Below, one piece after another: positions 1 through 12,000 of a stretch of DNA of 64,000 nt; within the stretch, counting starts at the first letter, position 1; each line of letters starts with the position of its first letter. This DNA comes from Trichoplax adhaerens (Eukaryota > Placozoa > Uniplacotomia > Trichoplacea > Trichoplacidae), in contig NW_002060953.1 of assembly GCF_000150275.1 (NCBI RefSeq), positions 1,670,254 to 1,734,253 on the forward strand, written 5' to 3'. The translations under genes were made by a program, and so were the position numbers. Under the pieces are notes generated by a model. That model made no database searches, had not been told where the DNA came from, and saw only the letters and a list, made by a program, of their open reading frames with translations.

Positions 1-687
1 ATCATAGTTGAAGGTCGATCATATCATCATAATAATATTCCAATTACAATTGATAGATTAATTTTATGATAACCCCTATCTTTTAACTTCTGATCTAATA
101 TAAAAAGATAATTATCATGCCATGTAACAGAATTAAAATATTCTCATAAGTACGTTGTTCAGTTAACAGGAAGTGAACCGATTTCATATATAGCAAAAAT
201 TTAAAAGAAGGGGTACGCTAGGGAGTTCGTCATAGTATACGTGTTACCACCTCAGAAGTATCGTGTAAAATTACGAATTGATTGTGCTATGAGATAGTAC
301 GGTTGCATATGTACTATAGTGACAGTTACCAAGTTAATATTAAATTGTAAGGAAAATAAATACAGAAATTGCTACGATATGCTAATATCGCACAGTATAA
401 TTAATTGTTAAATTTCGAATACTGTATATCTGAAATAGTATATTTTTATAAAATAGTTCTGTAATATCTTAAAATTGGTTTCCATCGTAACAACCCTACC
501 TAACATAATAAAACATATCTAGGCGTAGAATTTTCAATAGCAAAGTAAACAAAATTTTGCTCGTATAAGATCGTAGGATACAGGTTACGTTAAAATAATT
601 TAGAATATCAAAACTCAAAAGAACACGCTAAAACATCCAAGTTTGGCAAGGATTGATGAACTTCATCACTTGCTATAAGAACAAAGA
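1..687. other. AT-rich DNA, no gene seen
   Basis: No coding-like stretch with splice sites and no RNA gene was recognised here. It lies 3' of the minus-strand terminal exon at 688-893, so part of it is probably 3' UTR or flank of that gene. Confidence 0.4.
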
Positions 688-893
688 CTAGATATTAATA
701 AACATTATTAATTTATCGACGTAATTTTGCGGAAATAAATGCACGTCATAGAGGTGCAAATAAATGTCAACATTGCCATTATGTTCCATTATCCAATCGA
801 ACATCTTTCTACTTAATTGATCCATCCAAGTTCCATCTATTGGACTATCTCTTACAATGTCAGATGGTCGATACCAAATTATTGCGAGACAGA
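688..893 (-). CDS. Terminal exon of an unrecognised gene (partial)
   Basis: An open frame of 67 codons ends at a TAG at 688-690. It starts after an acceptor ending TTATCAG, with the first two bases completing a split codon (phase 1). The peptide has a strongly protein-like composition: it includes WYRPSDIVRDSPIDGTWMDQ near its start and DIYLHLYDVHLFPQN further on, rich in W, Y, D and H and poor in low-complexity residues. No ATG lies early in the frame, so this is an internal or last exon whose upstream exons should lie at higher coordinates on the minus strand, toward or interleaved with the 5' flank of the first GPCR. I do not recognise the family. A decayed exon is possible, but the frame is intact. 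Confidence 0.45.
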
Positions 894-1281
894 CTGATAA
901 CCAAGAAGATTGTTTATTTTCTCATTATGTTATTCTAGTACAATATTGGATAAATAGAGATGAAATAAACCATTATCATTTATTATTTTTTTCCGAAAAT
1001 ATGTTACTCTAGGCTATTGATGCTATGTTAAATTTGGTTGTTTAAGGATTACAAAAGCGGTTGAACATCGGATCAAATCTAATTTTGACAATCCGTATCT
1101 CTCTAGAATTTATACAATTATTTTATTTCAATAAATTGATGGTGTTTCTTCTACTCAAAGTTATATAGATTGAAGATTTATTCTTTAAAACGTTTCTTCA
1201 GTCGTACAAACTGATTTTAAACCAATAAAATACCCAATTACGAACAAATTTTTCGTAACTCAACCTTCTTAAGAACACGAA
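894..1281. other. 5' flank of first GPCR gene
   Basis: AT-rich DNA upstream of the receptor start codon. It presumably holds the promoter and 5' UTR of the receptor, and possibly upstream exons of the minus-strand gene ending at 688. No clear TATA box or CpG-rich stretch was seen. Confidence 0.3.
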
Positions 1282-4152
1282 ATGACATCCGCAGCTAGTT
1301 TAATGACCATCTTGTTGTTCATTTTGGCAATTACTAAAGGTTACCTACTTGATGAATCTCCATTATCAAGGCCTCCATCATCACCAACCCCATCATCTTT
1401 ACCTACCACGAGTAATACACCAATTATAAGCAGACAACTAGTCAGAATAGCTATGAAAGGTCAAGTTTCTTTTGGTGGCTTATTTTCAACTCATTCAAGT
1501 TTTGACCGCAATAGTAAGCGTTGCTTGAATATTGACTGGGAACAGTTGGTTAACTTACAAGGCATGATTTATGCTGTGGAGCTAATCAATAATAGCTCAT
1601 CGTTATTACCTAATGTAACGATTGGTTATGATATTCGAAATACTTGTGATAATCCTGATGTGGCAATGAAGCAGACATTAGATCTTTTACTTAAATTTCG
1701 TAGAAATGATTTATGCAACTCTCACCGAACCATAAGTAATAATAATCATTCTTTAAATCAACATCCTTTTTTGACTTCTCAGTTGGCGATGGATGACCAG
1801 CTCGTCGGAATTATCGGTGCTAAGAGTAGTAGAACAAGTTCAGATGTTCAAACGATTCTAAAGACGTTTACTATGCCTCAAATAAGTTATGCTGCATCTG
1901 ATACCAAGCTGACCAATCGCCATCGGTTTCCAACATTTTTCAGAACTGTACCGATCGATAACTACTTGGCTAGAATTATTGCCGCAATACTATTACGCTT
2001 GAACTGGAACTTTATATCTATCGTTACCTTGAAATCAGAATACAGCCAATCGATTCATCGAGAGATGATGGAAATAATTAAAAAAAAAAGGACATGTGTT
2101 GATGAAAATTTAGTGATACCGGCGAATCCATTAGAGATAAATAATGCAATATCGAAAATCAAATCGAGTAAAGCACCAGTGGTCGTTTTATTAGTAGAAG
2201 AAAATGCTTTGGCAGATTTATTGCTCAGGTTTCAAAATCGACATGTAACTGGTAAAACATTCCTAACATCATGCGAATGGAATCAGGAAATGTGGAAGTT
2301 AGATCGATATGTCATCGGTGGCATGATGGGCATAACACTTAAACGACGTCCAAGCTTGCAATTTCAACAATATCTTACTGAGGTCTCCATTTGTAACAAT
2401 ATCAATCCTTCACTATTACCCTTTTGGCTTATGTTTCATGGCATTCACAATTTTACCGATGATAATGCGCAGCAAGTATGCCAAGATTATGTAAAGTACA
2501 ATCCAGATAATGATGTTCGAAATCACCTACAACGCTTGTCTTATAACGCAGCTTATGTCATTGATGCAGTTTATGCCTTAGCTCATGCCCTTCATAAGAC
2601 ATTGCAATGTAATCAACACATTTGCCAAAAAACACCTAACGATCCGGAATTTCAATTAGCAAAAGTAATAGAAAATATGTATCGAATATCATTTCAAGGT
2701 ATGACTTCAAAGGATTTCGAATTTAATGAAAATGGCGGTCCACATGACGTTGTTTATAACATCGTCAATTTAAAATGGTCGACAAAGCATCGCGTATTAA
2801 GACCTGTTACTGTAGGTAATTGGACACTTGGTAATGTAGAATTGCTATCAATCAATGAAAGTAAAGCAGGCTTTGGTCCCTATAACAATATATCCCAGTT
2901 ACCTCAGATATGCGCAGCGACTTGTCAGCCCGGAGACTATTTCACCTATATCAGTAGACCGTTGTGCTGTTGGCAATGCCATGCATGTCCTTATAATACC
3001 TACAGTAATAAAACTAATGCTCCGGCTTGTAAGTCCTGTCCTTTAGGAAGTGCTAGCAGTAAAAATCAAACGACGTGTGAACTCATTAAACCCTTTGAAT
3101 TAACTTATTCAAGTATGCAAAATGTAATTATGCTGATTGCTTATAGCATTACAGCCGCAAGCACACTTTTTACATGGGCAGTTATAATCAAATATCGAAA
3201 TACTCCAGTGGTGAAAGCTTCCGATTTTGTTCTATCGCAAATGCTTCTTTTTGGTATTCTTATGTGCTTATCGGTCGCACCTTTATTTGGAGCTCCCATA
3301 AGTATATTTAATTGTACCATAACCCTATTTATATTTTGTATCTCGATAGCTTTTGTCATGTCTATCATATTGGTAAAAACCAATCGCATCTCTGCGATAT
3401 TCAAAACCGGCTTTATCAAGTCTCAAAAATCAAAAATGTTATTAGGAGATCGAGGACCAGCTATTTTGGCCATTTTATTAACCACCATTGAAGTTGTAGT
3501 CTGTGTTGTTGCCAGTATATACGATCCTATCAAGCTTCGAAGACAAGTAATATCAGAACAATTAGTTTATTTGAATTGCCGTTCAAAAACAAGACTTGGT
3601 TACATAGTTGCCGTTGGTTATTTTGCTTTATTATGTCTAACATGCGTCTATTTAGCCTTTAAAACCAGAAAATTACCGGAAAATTTCTGCGAAGCAAAGT
3701 ATATTAATTTCGCATCGATCACTATGCTGTTATCCTTAGCAACTATGACACCAGCCTATTTTGGCACGGTAGGACCCTTTCAAGCAGCTATTTCATCCTT
3801 TGGTATGATTATATTTGGTTCGTGTGTACTATGTTGCATGTTTGGGAAAAAACTCTATATAATTTTACTGCATCCTGAACTAAATACGAAAGAAAATGTC
3901 ATGTTAGATATTGCTGCATATTCCTTCAATTCAGGTAGCAACAATAATACATTACTCTCTCAAAACAGAGTTCATGTAGGAAGTATTGACGCAGATATGG
4001 TCCAGCGGCGATCCTCTGCTATGATAACCCGACCAGCCAGTTTAGATTTATCGTCAGGACATGTTAATGTAGGGTTTTCGGATATCGATAGGCGTAAATC
4101 ACTTCCTGAATCAGTTATTTTAAATATTACTAATAACACTGCGAGAGATTAA
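1282..4152 (+). CDS. Class C G-protein-coupled receptor (mGluR-like), intronless
   Basis: A seven-helix receptor with a large extracellular Venus-flytrap domain, 956 residues in one exon. Residues 1-20 form a hydrophobic signal peptide. Residues about 45-510 form the ligand-binding bilobed domain, with the class C block MIYAVELINNSSSLLPNV and the hinge stretch PQISYAASDTKL. Residues about 544-600 are the cysteine-rich NCD3G linker with the CCWQCHACP motif. Seven membrane helices follow from about 607 to 860, with the class C intracellular motif FKTRKLPENF and an EAKYI block before helix 6, then a roughly 95-residue tail. The start is the first ATG, directly before the signal peptide. By alignment to mGluRs from memory, the Thr that contacts glutamate is Ser here (YAAS) and the acidic Asp of the GSDGW-type motif is Cys (TSCEW), so the ligand may not be glutamate. 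It is a tandem partner of the receptor at 7999. Signalling at the plasma membrane is inferred from the family; the ligand is unknown. Confidence 0.93.
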   Translation: MTSAASLMTILLFILAITKGYLLDESPLSRPPSSPTPSSLPTTSNTPIISRQLVRIAMKGQVSFGGLFSTHSSFDRNSKRCLNIDWEQLVNLQGMIYAVELINNSSSLLPNVTIGYDIRNTCDNPDVAMKQTLDLLLKFRRNDLCNSHRTISNNNHSLNQHPFLTSQLAMDDQLVGIIGAKSSRTSSDVQTILKTFTMPQISYAASDTKLTNRHRFPTFFRTVPIDNYLARIIAAILLRLNWNFISIVTLKSEYSQSIHREMMEIIKKKRTCVDENLVIPANPLEINNAISKIKSSKAPVVVLLVEENALADLLLRFQNRHVTGKTFLTSCEWNQEMWKLDRYVIGGMMGITLKRRPSLQFQQYLTEVSICNNINPSLLPFWLMFHGIHNFTDDNAQQVCQDYVKYNPDNDVRNHLQRLSYNAAYVIDAVYALAHALHKTLQCNQHICQKTPNDPEFQLAKVIENMYRISFQGMTSKDFEFNENGGPHDVVYNIVNLKWSTKHRVLRPVTVGNWTLGNVELLSINESKAGFGPYNNISQLPQICAATCQPGDYFTYISRPLCCWQCHACPYNTYSNKTNAPACKSCPLGSASSKNQTTCELIKPFELTYSSMQNVIMLIAYSITAASTLFTWAVIIKYRNTPVVKASDFVLSQMLLFGILMCLSVAPLFGAPISIFNCTITLFIFCISIAFVMSIILVKTNRISAIFKTGFIKSQKSKMLLGDRGPAILAILLTTIEVVVCVVASIYDPIKLRRQVISEQLVYLNCRSKTRLGYIVAVGYFALLCLTCVYLAFKTRKLPENFCEAKYINFASITMLLSLATMTPAYFGTVGPFQAAISSFGMIIFGSCVLCCMFGKKLYIILLHPELNTKENVMLDIAAYSFNSGSNNNTLLSQNRVHVGSIDADMVQRRSSAMITRPASLDLSSGHVNVGFSDIDRRKSLPESVILNITNNTARD

Positions 4153-7100
4153 TGTCGCGTTATTAAGGACTAAGGCATGACAGTATTCAACCGTCAACAT
4201 TTATCCAAAGACACATAATAATATACTGATTAAGCGATTTGAATGGTACTTCCATCATCAAAGAAATTCAAGTAGCTCCACGCATTAGAAATGACACATG
4301 TTGAAATTTCGATGCTTTTTGAAAATAACTTAATGCCGAAGCTCTTATCATTTCATAAATTGGAATTTTCCTAGTCTTAAATAACCACCATTTTATTCCT
4401 ATACAAGATGCCAAGTTTGATTTAAACAGTGGAAAATGTTTGGTCTCGTTATCGAATATTATTATACCTGGATTGCTTTTCCATGTCAGCAAATGCAATG
4501 AAATACTGCTTATGTTGTTTTTCATATCTATTTTAGAAATTTTTTACGAGCAGATTCGAAACCAATATCCAGTAAATAGCAGCTGGTGATACAGACGACA
4601 GTTCTACAGTAATAATTATAATCAAACTCACTATTTTTTCAAAATATTTTAGAAGCAATGTATTACTTTCCAGGTTTAATATACAATCGTCATACTTTGT
4701 TTTACGTTTTTACCTGTAATATGATACGGAAATATGTGAGACCGTAACTTTCATGTAACTTTCTACAGATAGAGTTTGAAAACTATTACTGGTGGGTGCT
4801 TATTTGTCGTAATAGGATATGATTTAAAGGATTAAATAAATTTAAATATTAAAAATTAAAATGTAATACATTAATAGTCCCTACCGATGCATTAATATCT
4901 GCGATATTTTTACAGGATAGAAATGCCGATTGTTTGTGGATATGATGGAGGTTGTGTACAAAATAGCCAAATATTCATAAGCCATAATATTTATGTCAAT
5001 ACTTATGAATATAATATTAACTTGCATAAATAAGAAATATATGTAATTGGCCTAGAGATTGTTTATCAAGATAATAAATAGGAAATCGTTTCTTTGAATT
5101 TATCGTATCTATATTCCTACTTTTGCCGCAGTTGATTAAAATGCAGCATATCATTGAGAAAGACTGGCTTAGAAATATCATCGACTTGTTAATTTATAGT
5201 AATTAATAGCTATCAAGAATAATTTTATGATTACGCTTCAGTACTGATAGTTCATCCAAAAGTATAAGTAGATATCATATACACCTCTTGAAATTGTGAA
5301 GCAATTTACTGTCTACACGTTTTCAGCCATGAGATACACTAGAAATGAATAATTTTTCTAGCGAACACTTTTGGTTCTACAAAATTTATGACTATCAGGA
5401 TTTCAAGAAACCAATCTGTAATGATTCCAATGCCATTTGGGGATTCTTGATAACCTTCACATACGCGTAGTTGAGCTGTATATTATGATCTTGCAAATCG
5501 AGTCTGTTTAATCTAAATATTGGCATGATAAAATATAATATTAAATATCGTATACTTACCTGTAGTACCTTATTAGGTTATCGCTAGTGGATCTACGTAT
5601 TGAATTATAATTATCAAGATTAGTTTTAAAATTGGATATGATAACACTATCGACAAAATTTTCTTGAAAGCAAAATCACTGAAATTTAAGGTATGCATAC
5701 ATTTTTAAATAATTTTTCGTACTTTATATTGGAAGCAATGCACCTATACAAGCTATTGCTATTAAACGCAACTGTACTCAAATATTTCATGTTAGTTTAA
5801 TAGAATGAAGCTTGGATAGACTAATTAGCACGGTGAACAATATCAACGAAATAAGTAACGGCTAAAATTTAATTACAAAATTCTTACAAGTTTGTCACGT
5901 TGCAGTCCGTACAAATACAGATGAAATTGCTTTATCATGGATATAATCTAAGGCTGAAGGATTGCCATCTCTAGTATTAAGCGAAAAGGAGACCCAAAAG
6001 ATTTGAAATCAGCTAAAGATATTAATGTATATGTTCTATAGCTATTCTCTTACACCATAGACGATTCAGTCGTAATCTTCAATGATTGTTTGCATATTCA
6101 AAGCACTCAATTTAAACGAATTTTGTCGACAGTTTATGGTCATTTAGCAATTTGCCGAAAATCTTTGGATCAAATATATATGTAATCATAGATTATTCAT
6201 GTTAGCGATAACGATAGCATCTGATTTTTGGTATGCTCTTAGTCAACTGAAGCGAGATCGGCAGCTAAGCTTCCACGTGAATATCTACATTTATTCTGAT
6301 TTCTTACCACCTTATATACTGTACAATACAGTACCTATACTGATCTAGTACGGAACAGAACTAGTGCCGTTAAGCTCTGATAAGGTTGCAATACAACCGA
6401 TATGAATACAATACAAGAAATCATATAATTAGATACAGAGACGCTGGTAAATCCGTAACAATTCACATCCGAATTAGTATATATTTATGTTTATAGCAGA
6501 CATAATTGTTTGAAACAATAGAGTGTTACTATCATAACTACCATTCGTTTTACTTCAGACCATGCTTACCTAATCATGAAAAGTAAAAAGCCATTTGCTA
6601 CTTTAGGATGGATTCTTGCGCTACGGAAACTGATAAAGTATTTCTAATGAAATATGACCTTTGTGTAGAACTTATGTTTACAATGGCTTTGTGTAGACAT
6701 ACGTTAAATGGTTGAATACTGCTTTAATAAATAATCGAAATATACTGTAATATTCAGATTCCAAGGTACCGATATTTTGTAAACACTTCTTCTTTTTTGA
6801 CTTTGGTATGTAATGTTTACATGTCCCAATCATGGCGTCGGCTAAATTTGCTTTACTACTTTCAAAAGAATCAAAAGTTACAAATTGTGTATCTATAAGC
6901 AATATCTTTACTTTATAATTATATTAAGATTGGGGCTTGTTTACGCCAAATCTCGACATAAAGCGTTACCTTATCTTAGTATTGATCAATTCTGAACCAC
7001 TTGCTGCGAATAAATTTCTCTAAGAGAATTAATTGACAAGTTTACAGTTCAAAATTTTTATTAATTGTTTTACATGATTCTTTTATAAAGGCGTTCTTTA

Positions 7101-7998
7101 CTGTATCATTCCCTCTTAATGCAACTTATCAGTCTTAGTAAACGCGTAATTTGTAATGTAAATATAGAAGATGCATTGATAGATAAACAAAAAGTATCAA
7201 CTAGTTTAAAATTTGACATTGACATTTTTACCATATGTTCGCGAATATAATAATACAGGAATAATTATATTACGTCGCCCATCAATTTTCATCATTGGTC
7301 AGGCTCCTAGTGCTCTTATCATTATTGTTGTATTATAGTTTCGCAACGTAGTTGCATATGTCTTAACTACTGATTGCCCCAATAAATTTAGATTCTAAAT
7401 TCTTGTTCAATCTACTGGTAAATTACAAATTGTACTAGTTATAACTTTCAATCGTAATTTTAGCATTTGAAATCACAGACGCAATTATAATTACAGGCTT
7501 AAAAGTCAATTTTAAATCCCAGTTATTTTTGTATCTGAAATGCAATCTATTTAATGCTGAAATATCGTAGCGAATTGAAGGTGATATTAAGTGCAACCTT
7601 TTCTTACTTATATTACTAGCGGTTAAGAAGTTTTTTATTTGCTGTTCGTTACCGTACTAATTCCTTTGTATTTTAAAAGGATTTTATTCTCTTCTTAATC
7701 GTAAATGGACCCTATCACGATTACGATTATCGAGATTTACTAACTGAGGTTACAGAAGATTAAGGCAACAGTCGGACCTTTGTTTTACTTTATTAGTGTT
7801 ATTTCTAGGTCTTTTATTTTATTTTACTTATCTGGAAATAAAGACCAAACCTGCTCTTTATAGAATTGCAAGATTAGATTTAAGCAGTTACCTTTTATAA
7901 AGGCCTCAAGTTTAGTTTTCGGTTCATTGAACCCCAAATCACCACTTATTTATTGTTACGGGCTGTTTGATAACTTTTAATTCTCAATTTGGAATATC
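4153..7998. other. Intergenic DNA between the two GPCR genes
   Basis: About 3.8 kb of AT-rich DNA between the two receptor genes. Two short minus-strand frames (85 codons ending at 4268; 74 codons ending at 6678) are open but show no family resemblance, splice context or conserved domain, so they are not called. No receptor-like pseudogene fragment was recognised. The stretch should hold the 3' UTR of the first receptor and the promoter of the second. Confidence 0.4.
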
Positions 7999-10797
7999 AT
8001 GGGCATCATAAGAATTTACTTGATATTTATTATGTACGCTTTCCTTCAGAAATCTGTTAATAGCCAAAGGGGATCCCTTTTACTTGAAAATTTAAATTAC
8101 ACCAATCAGACTATGGCATATCTACCAGGACATATTATGATTACCGGCCTATTTTCCGTTCACTACAATTATGATCCTTTCACTAGAAGCTGCCGCTATC
8201 TAAATGAGCAAAGTGTTCAATGGATTCAAGCGATGATTTATTCTATCGATCAAATAAATAACCGTAGCGATATTTTGCCTAATATTACCCTCGGTTACGA
8301 TATTCGAGATACTTGCGATAGTGCTAGTTTAGGTATATTGCAGGCAATTAGTCTTATTCATAATCGAATTCAATATGGAATCCATAATCCTAGTAATACT
8401 ATGCTATGCCAAAGTGCAAATTCATCGAAATTATACCAGCCGCAAGTAGTTGGCATTATTGGTGGTAAAAGAAGTCGTGTTAGCATCCCTGTTGCATCCT
8501 TAGTTGGTAATTTTGATTTGCCTCAAATAAGTTATTCGTCAACATCTCCAGTTTTAGCTGATCGTCGGCGGTATAAAACATTTTATCGTACAGTACCATC
8601 AGATACTTATCAAGTTTCCGCTTTGATCGATATTATTAAACATTTCGATTGGAATTATATATCTATTATTGCTATCGATGATAGTTATGGCCGCCAGGGT
8701 GTTAGCGAAATTAATAAGCAGACAAGGCATAATGAGATTTGTACAGCAGTGGTAGAATACATCAGCGATCCTAGTGATCGATCGACGATCAGCCGAATAC
8801 TGCAACGAATTGAACTATTTCCTAAGGCTAAAGCTATTATCCTATTTACAACTGAATTTGATGCGGTCAATATAATTCAGGAAGCAGAAAAGAGAAATTT
8901 AACGGGTCTTATTTTTATTGGCACCGATGCATGGAGTGATTCGTTAAAATTTACGCGACTTGATCCAAAGGTTATTGGAGGAATGCTAGGTGTATCTTTA
9001 GATGGTAAAAATGATCCCAAATTTGATCAGTATCTACGAAGTCGGGATTTATGCAATAATCGGATTAATCCTTGGTTTATCGAGATGTGGAAGAGTGAAC
9101 TTAGTCACTTAAATCTAGATACGAATGAAATTATGCAGCAATGTAATATTATTACAGAACTACATCAAAACTATACCCATGACTTTTATTATCGAACCTC
9201 CAAAGCGGCATATGTTATGGATGCGGTTAAAGCATTAGCTGTAGCTGTCCATAAAGCTCTCGGTTGCACAAATGATTCTTGTTCAGCTGAAAATTTAAGA
9301 GGAATAGATAAATTTCGCTTATTGGAAGAATTGGTCAATGTTTCATTCCATGGAATTAGTGTTCGAAAATTTCACTTTACTTCAACCGGTGATGGAGTAC
9401 CCAAGTATACGATAGTTAATTTACAGCCAGATAACGTAGACAAAAATCGCATGAAATTTGTTAAAATTGGCACCTGGAGTTTCCGACAACTATCTGAACA
9501 GCCGTCGTTGGAAATTAATGATTCTAAAATTATATGGAACGGCGATCGACCATGGTATGATATTCCTTCTTCCAATTGTTCCAATCATTGCCTGCCAGGA
9601 ACTGTACGAGTGATCAATTCTCGTGAAACATGCTGTTGGCAATGTTTTCCTTGCTCTAATCTATCCATTTCTAATGAAACCAATGCCAAAACATGCCATA
9701 CCTGCTCCAAATTTTATCACCCCAATATCAATCATACGGTATGCAACCCGAATCAGATAGAAAAGATTGAACCACTTTCAACATTGGCTATTTTCATCTA
9801 CTTTGTTGTAGTCATCGCCCTTTTGCTCACATTAATAACATGGGGATTATTCATAAAATATCGCAAAACAGCCATTGTAAAAGCTTCTAATTTTACTGTA
9901 TCCAATTTATTACTCTTTTCTATTTGCTATTGCTCACTGGTACCCATATTATTTTTACTTCCAAAATCAAGATTTACTTGTGAATTAGCGGTCATTGGAT
10001 TTGGAAGCTCATTAACTATAGTTATGCTAACGATTGTCTCCAAAACTAAAACGGTCGCAAAAGTATTTAATGGTGAACTGGGAAATACGAACGGCAAAAA
10101 GAAAACCTATAAATTACTTCAAGCTGTTTTACCAATTTCTATCACTATCGCGCAAATATGCGTTTGCTCTGTTGCCATCCATTTCGATCCGGTTAAGGTC
10201 ACCTTGATAGCAGTAACTCGCAACAGAATTCATTTACAATGTTCTTCAAAATATAAAATTGCTTTCCTATTAGCTTTCGCCTTTATTGCGCTTTCAAATC
10301 TAATTTGCATTTATTTAGCATTTAAAACTCGAAAATTGCCTGAAAATTTTAACGAAGCAAAGTACATCTGTTTCACTGCTTTAATCATGTTTTGTATCGT
10401 AGTTACTTTAATACCTAGTTTCTTTACCACAACAGGGCCTTTGCAAGATGCTATTGCAGCGTTTGGCTGTGCTGCATTCGCACTTGCTGCTTTATTTTGC
10501 ATTTTTGCTAATAAAATTTATGTCATGTTATTTCAACCTGACTTAAATTGCCGTGAACAAGTCATATTAAGTGTTACAAATTACGCCTTTACCAATGTCT
10601 CTCCCAGGTGTACACCGACAGCGACACCAAGAAATAATCGTAAGCGAGATAACTCCAGACTCAATGTTATTGAATCCTCATTTCATAATCCGGATTGCTC
10701 TTCATCGGATGCAGACCGATCAGGTTCAAGCTCAAATCGTTCATCCTTACGCGAAAAGATACATGTTATTAACACTGCTCAATTAACAGAGCGTTAA
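7999..10797 (+). CDS. Class C G-protein-coupled receptor (mGluR-like), intronless
   Basis: A second class C receptor, 932 residues in a single exon, head-to-tail with the one at 1282. It opens with a signal peptide (residues 1-22, IYLIFIMYAFLQKS core). The Venus-flytrap domain runs to about residue 510 and includes MIYSIDQINNRSDILPNI, PQISYSSTSPVL, RTVPSDTYQ, DDSYGRQG, GTDAWSD and NPWFIEMW. These keep the Thr, Asp, Tyr and Asp that line the amino-acid pocket in mGluRs (equivalences recalled, not aligned). The cysteine-rich linker with CCWQCFPC lies at about 527-585 and seven membrane helices at about 594-848, including FKTRKLPENFNEAKYI. A Ser/Arg-rich tail follows. Compared with the first receptor this one looks more like a functional amino-acid sensor. 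Both genes lack introns although the neighbouring ALG9 and EARS2 are finely split, which suggests an old retrocopy that later duplicated, or complete intron loss. Confidence 0.94.
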   Translation: MGIIRIYLIFIMYAFLQKSVNSQRGSLLLENLNYTNQTMAYLPGHIMITGLFSVHYNYDPFTRSCRYLNEQSVQWIQAMIYSIDQINNRSDILPNITLGYDIRDTCDSASLGILQAISLIHNRIQYGIHNPSNTMLCQSANSSKLYQPQVVGIIGGKRSRVSIPVASLVGNFDLPQISYSSTSPVLADRRRYKTFYRTVPSDTYQVSALIDIIKHFDWNYISIIAIDDSYGRQGVSEINKQTRHNEICTAVVEYISDPSDRSTISRILQRIELFPKAKAIILFTTEFDAVNIIQEAEKRNLTGLIFIGTDAWSDSLKFTRLDPKVIGGMLGVSLDGKNDPKFDQYLRSRDLCNNRINPWFIEMWKSELSHLNLDTNEIMQQCNIITELHQNYTHDFYYRTSKAAYVMDAVKALAVAVHKALGCTNDSCSAENLRGIDKFRLLEELVNVSFHGISVRKFHFTSTGDGVPKYTIVNLQPDNVDKNRMKFVKIGTWSFRQLSEQPSLEINDSKIIWNGDRPWYDIPSSNCSNHCLPGTVRVINSRETCCWQCFPCSNLSISNETNAKTCHTCSKFYHPNINHTVCNPNQIEKIEPLSTLAIFIYFVVVIALLLTLITWGLFIKYRKTAIVKASNFTVSNLLLFSICYCSLVPILFLLPKSRFTCELAVIGFGSSLTIVMLTIVSKTKTVAKVFNGELGNTNGKKKTYKLLQAVLPISITIAQICVCSVAIHFDPVKVTLIAVTRNRIHLQCSSKYKIAFLLAFAFIALSNLICIYLAFKTRKLPENFNEAKYICFTALIMFCIVVTLIPSFFTTTGPLQDAIAAFGCAAFALAALFCIFANKIYVMLFQPDLNCREQVILSVTNYAFTNVSPRCTPTATPRNNRKRDNSRLNVIESSFHNPDCSSSDADRSGSSSNRSSLREKIHVINTAQLTER

Positions 10798-12000
10798 CTT
10801 TTGCTACTAAAGTATGACCATTATTCGATTAGCATCATCTCGGTACGACTAATCCAGTATAGACACGATTAATTATTGGCAATTTCTTCTTCAAATGAAA
10901 AAAATACCAATATATATAAAGTAAAAATGATATTATCTGGATGATGCCGCAAAATTAAATTATTTTGCATTGAATCTATTTACAGTAATGAAAATGGATA
11001 TTCCAGCTCCGATATATGTAATATAAATATATGTCTACAGAATGTAAATAAGTAATTGTATTGCAAATACTGACGCAATTTATAGGGCTTAGGTGCTCTA
11101 CTACGGGACAGTATGTTGACGTACTTGTTGTAATTGGTAATAATTAACAATTTTATATTAAATATTCAGAATTGTCTCTACAAATTATGTTACTTAAGCT
11201 TACCTATAAACAGTTAATAGTGATCTTGAAAATGTAAAGCTTAATAACCTTAAAACTTCGCCAAATATACCAAAAAATACAAGAAAGTAAATAAAATTTT
11301 ATCCTACACGGGTAACTTTGTTCGCAATACATTTTGTGTAGTATTGCTTTCCACCCATAAGCATAACGTTTGCTGTAACAGAAAATTTTAACCACTTCAA
11401 TGGGCAAATGAACAAACCATATTAATCAAAGAAATGAACATTTGATCAAACAAATATCAACCCCACATGCGACCTTAGCAACTTTATTGCTGATATGATG
11501 TGCGATACCTTCCTCAAGTTAAGACGTTTCAGAATCGAAATTATATTTTCAGCAGTTGGTTTTAGAGCAATTTACCATGATACAGACAAGATGTGCTATG
11601 AGGATCATCCCAGATTGGCAAAATTTTGAAATTATGGAATCTTATCTTCCGTCGAATTACGTACAGAGATCATTTACTAGACAAATGAATTGCATTACAT
11701 ATAAATCCTGAGTGTGTAATCTTCACATTACAGTTTTGTACTTTTAATTCTTCCGTAAGCTAAAAGTCTCGAAATAACACTGGACTAATTTGTACATTTC
11801 CAAGATACAGAAAATATATTTGCGTTTAATCAAATTCAGGATCAGCATATATGCATGGTAAATTAATCGCATAAAAGCAGCTCTAATATTTCATTTACAT
11901 AAACTTAATAAAGAAATTTAATTTTGAAAATAGATATATCTTAAAGATAACATGAAACATTATAATATAAATCAAAATCCCTTTATCATGCAGGAATTAA
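10798..12000. other. Convergent intergenic DNA, no gene seen
   Basis: About 1.2 kb of AT-rich DNA between the 3' end of the second receptor and the 3' end of ALG9, which face each other. Only short spurious frames were seen. Both 3' UTRs should lie here. Confidence 0.4.

Noticed and set aside
4268-4525. Minus-strand 85-codon frame with ATG, 3' of the first GPCR
   Set aside because: Complex enough to consider (two adjacent Trp, mixed residues), but it has no domain, splice signal or paralogue in the window.
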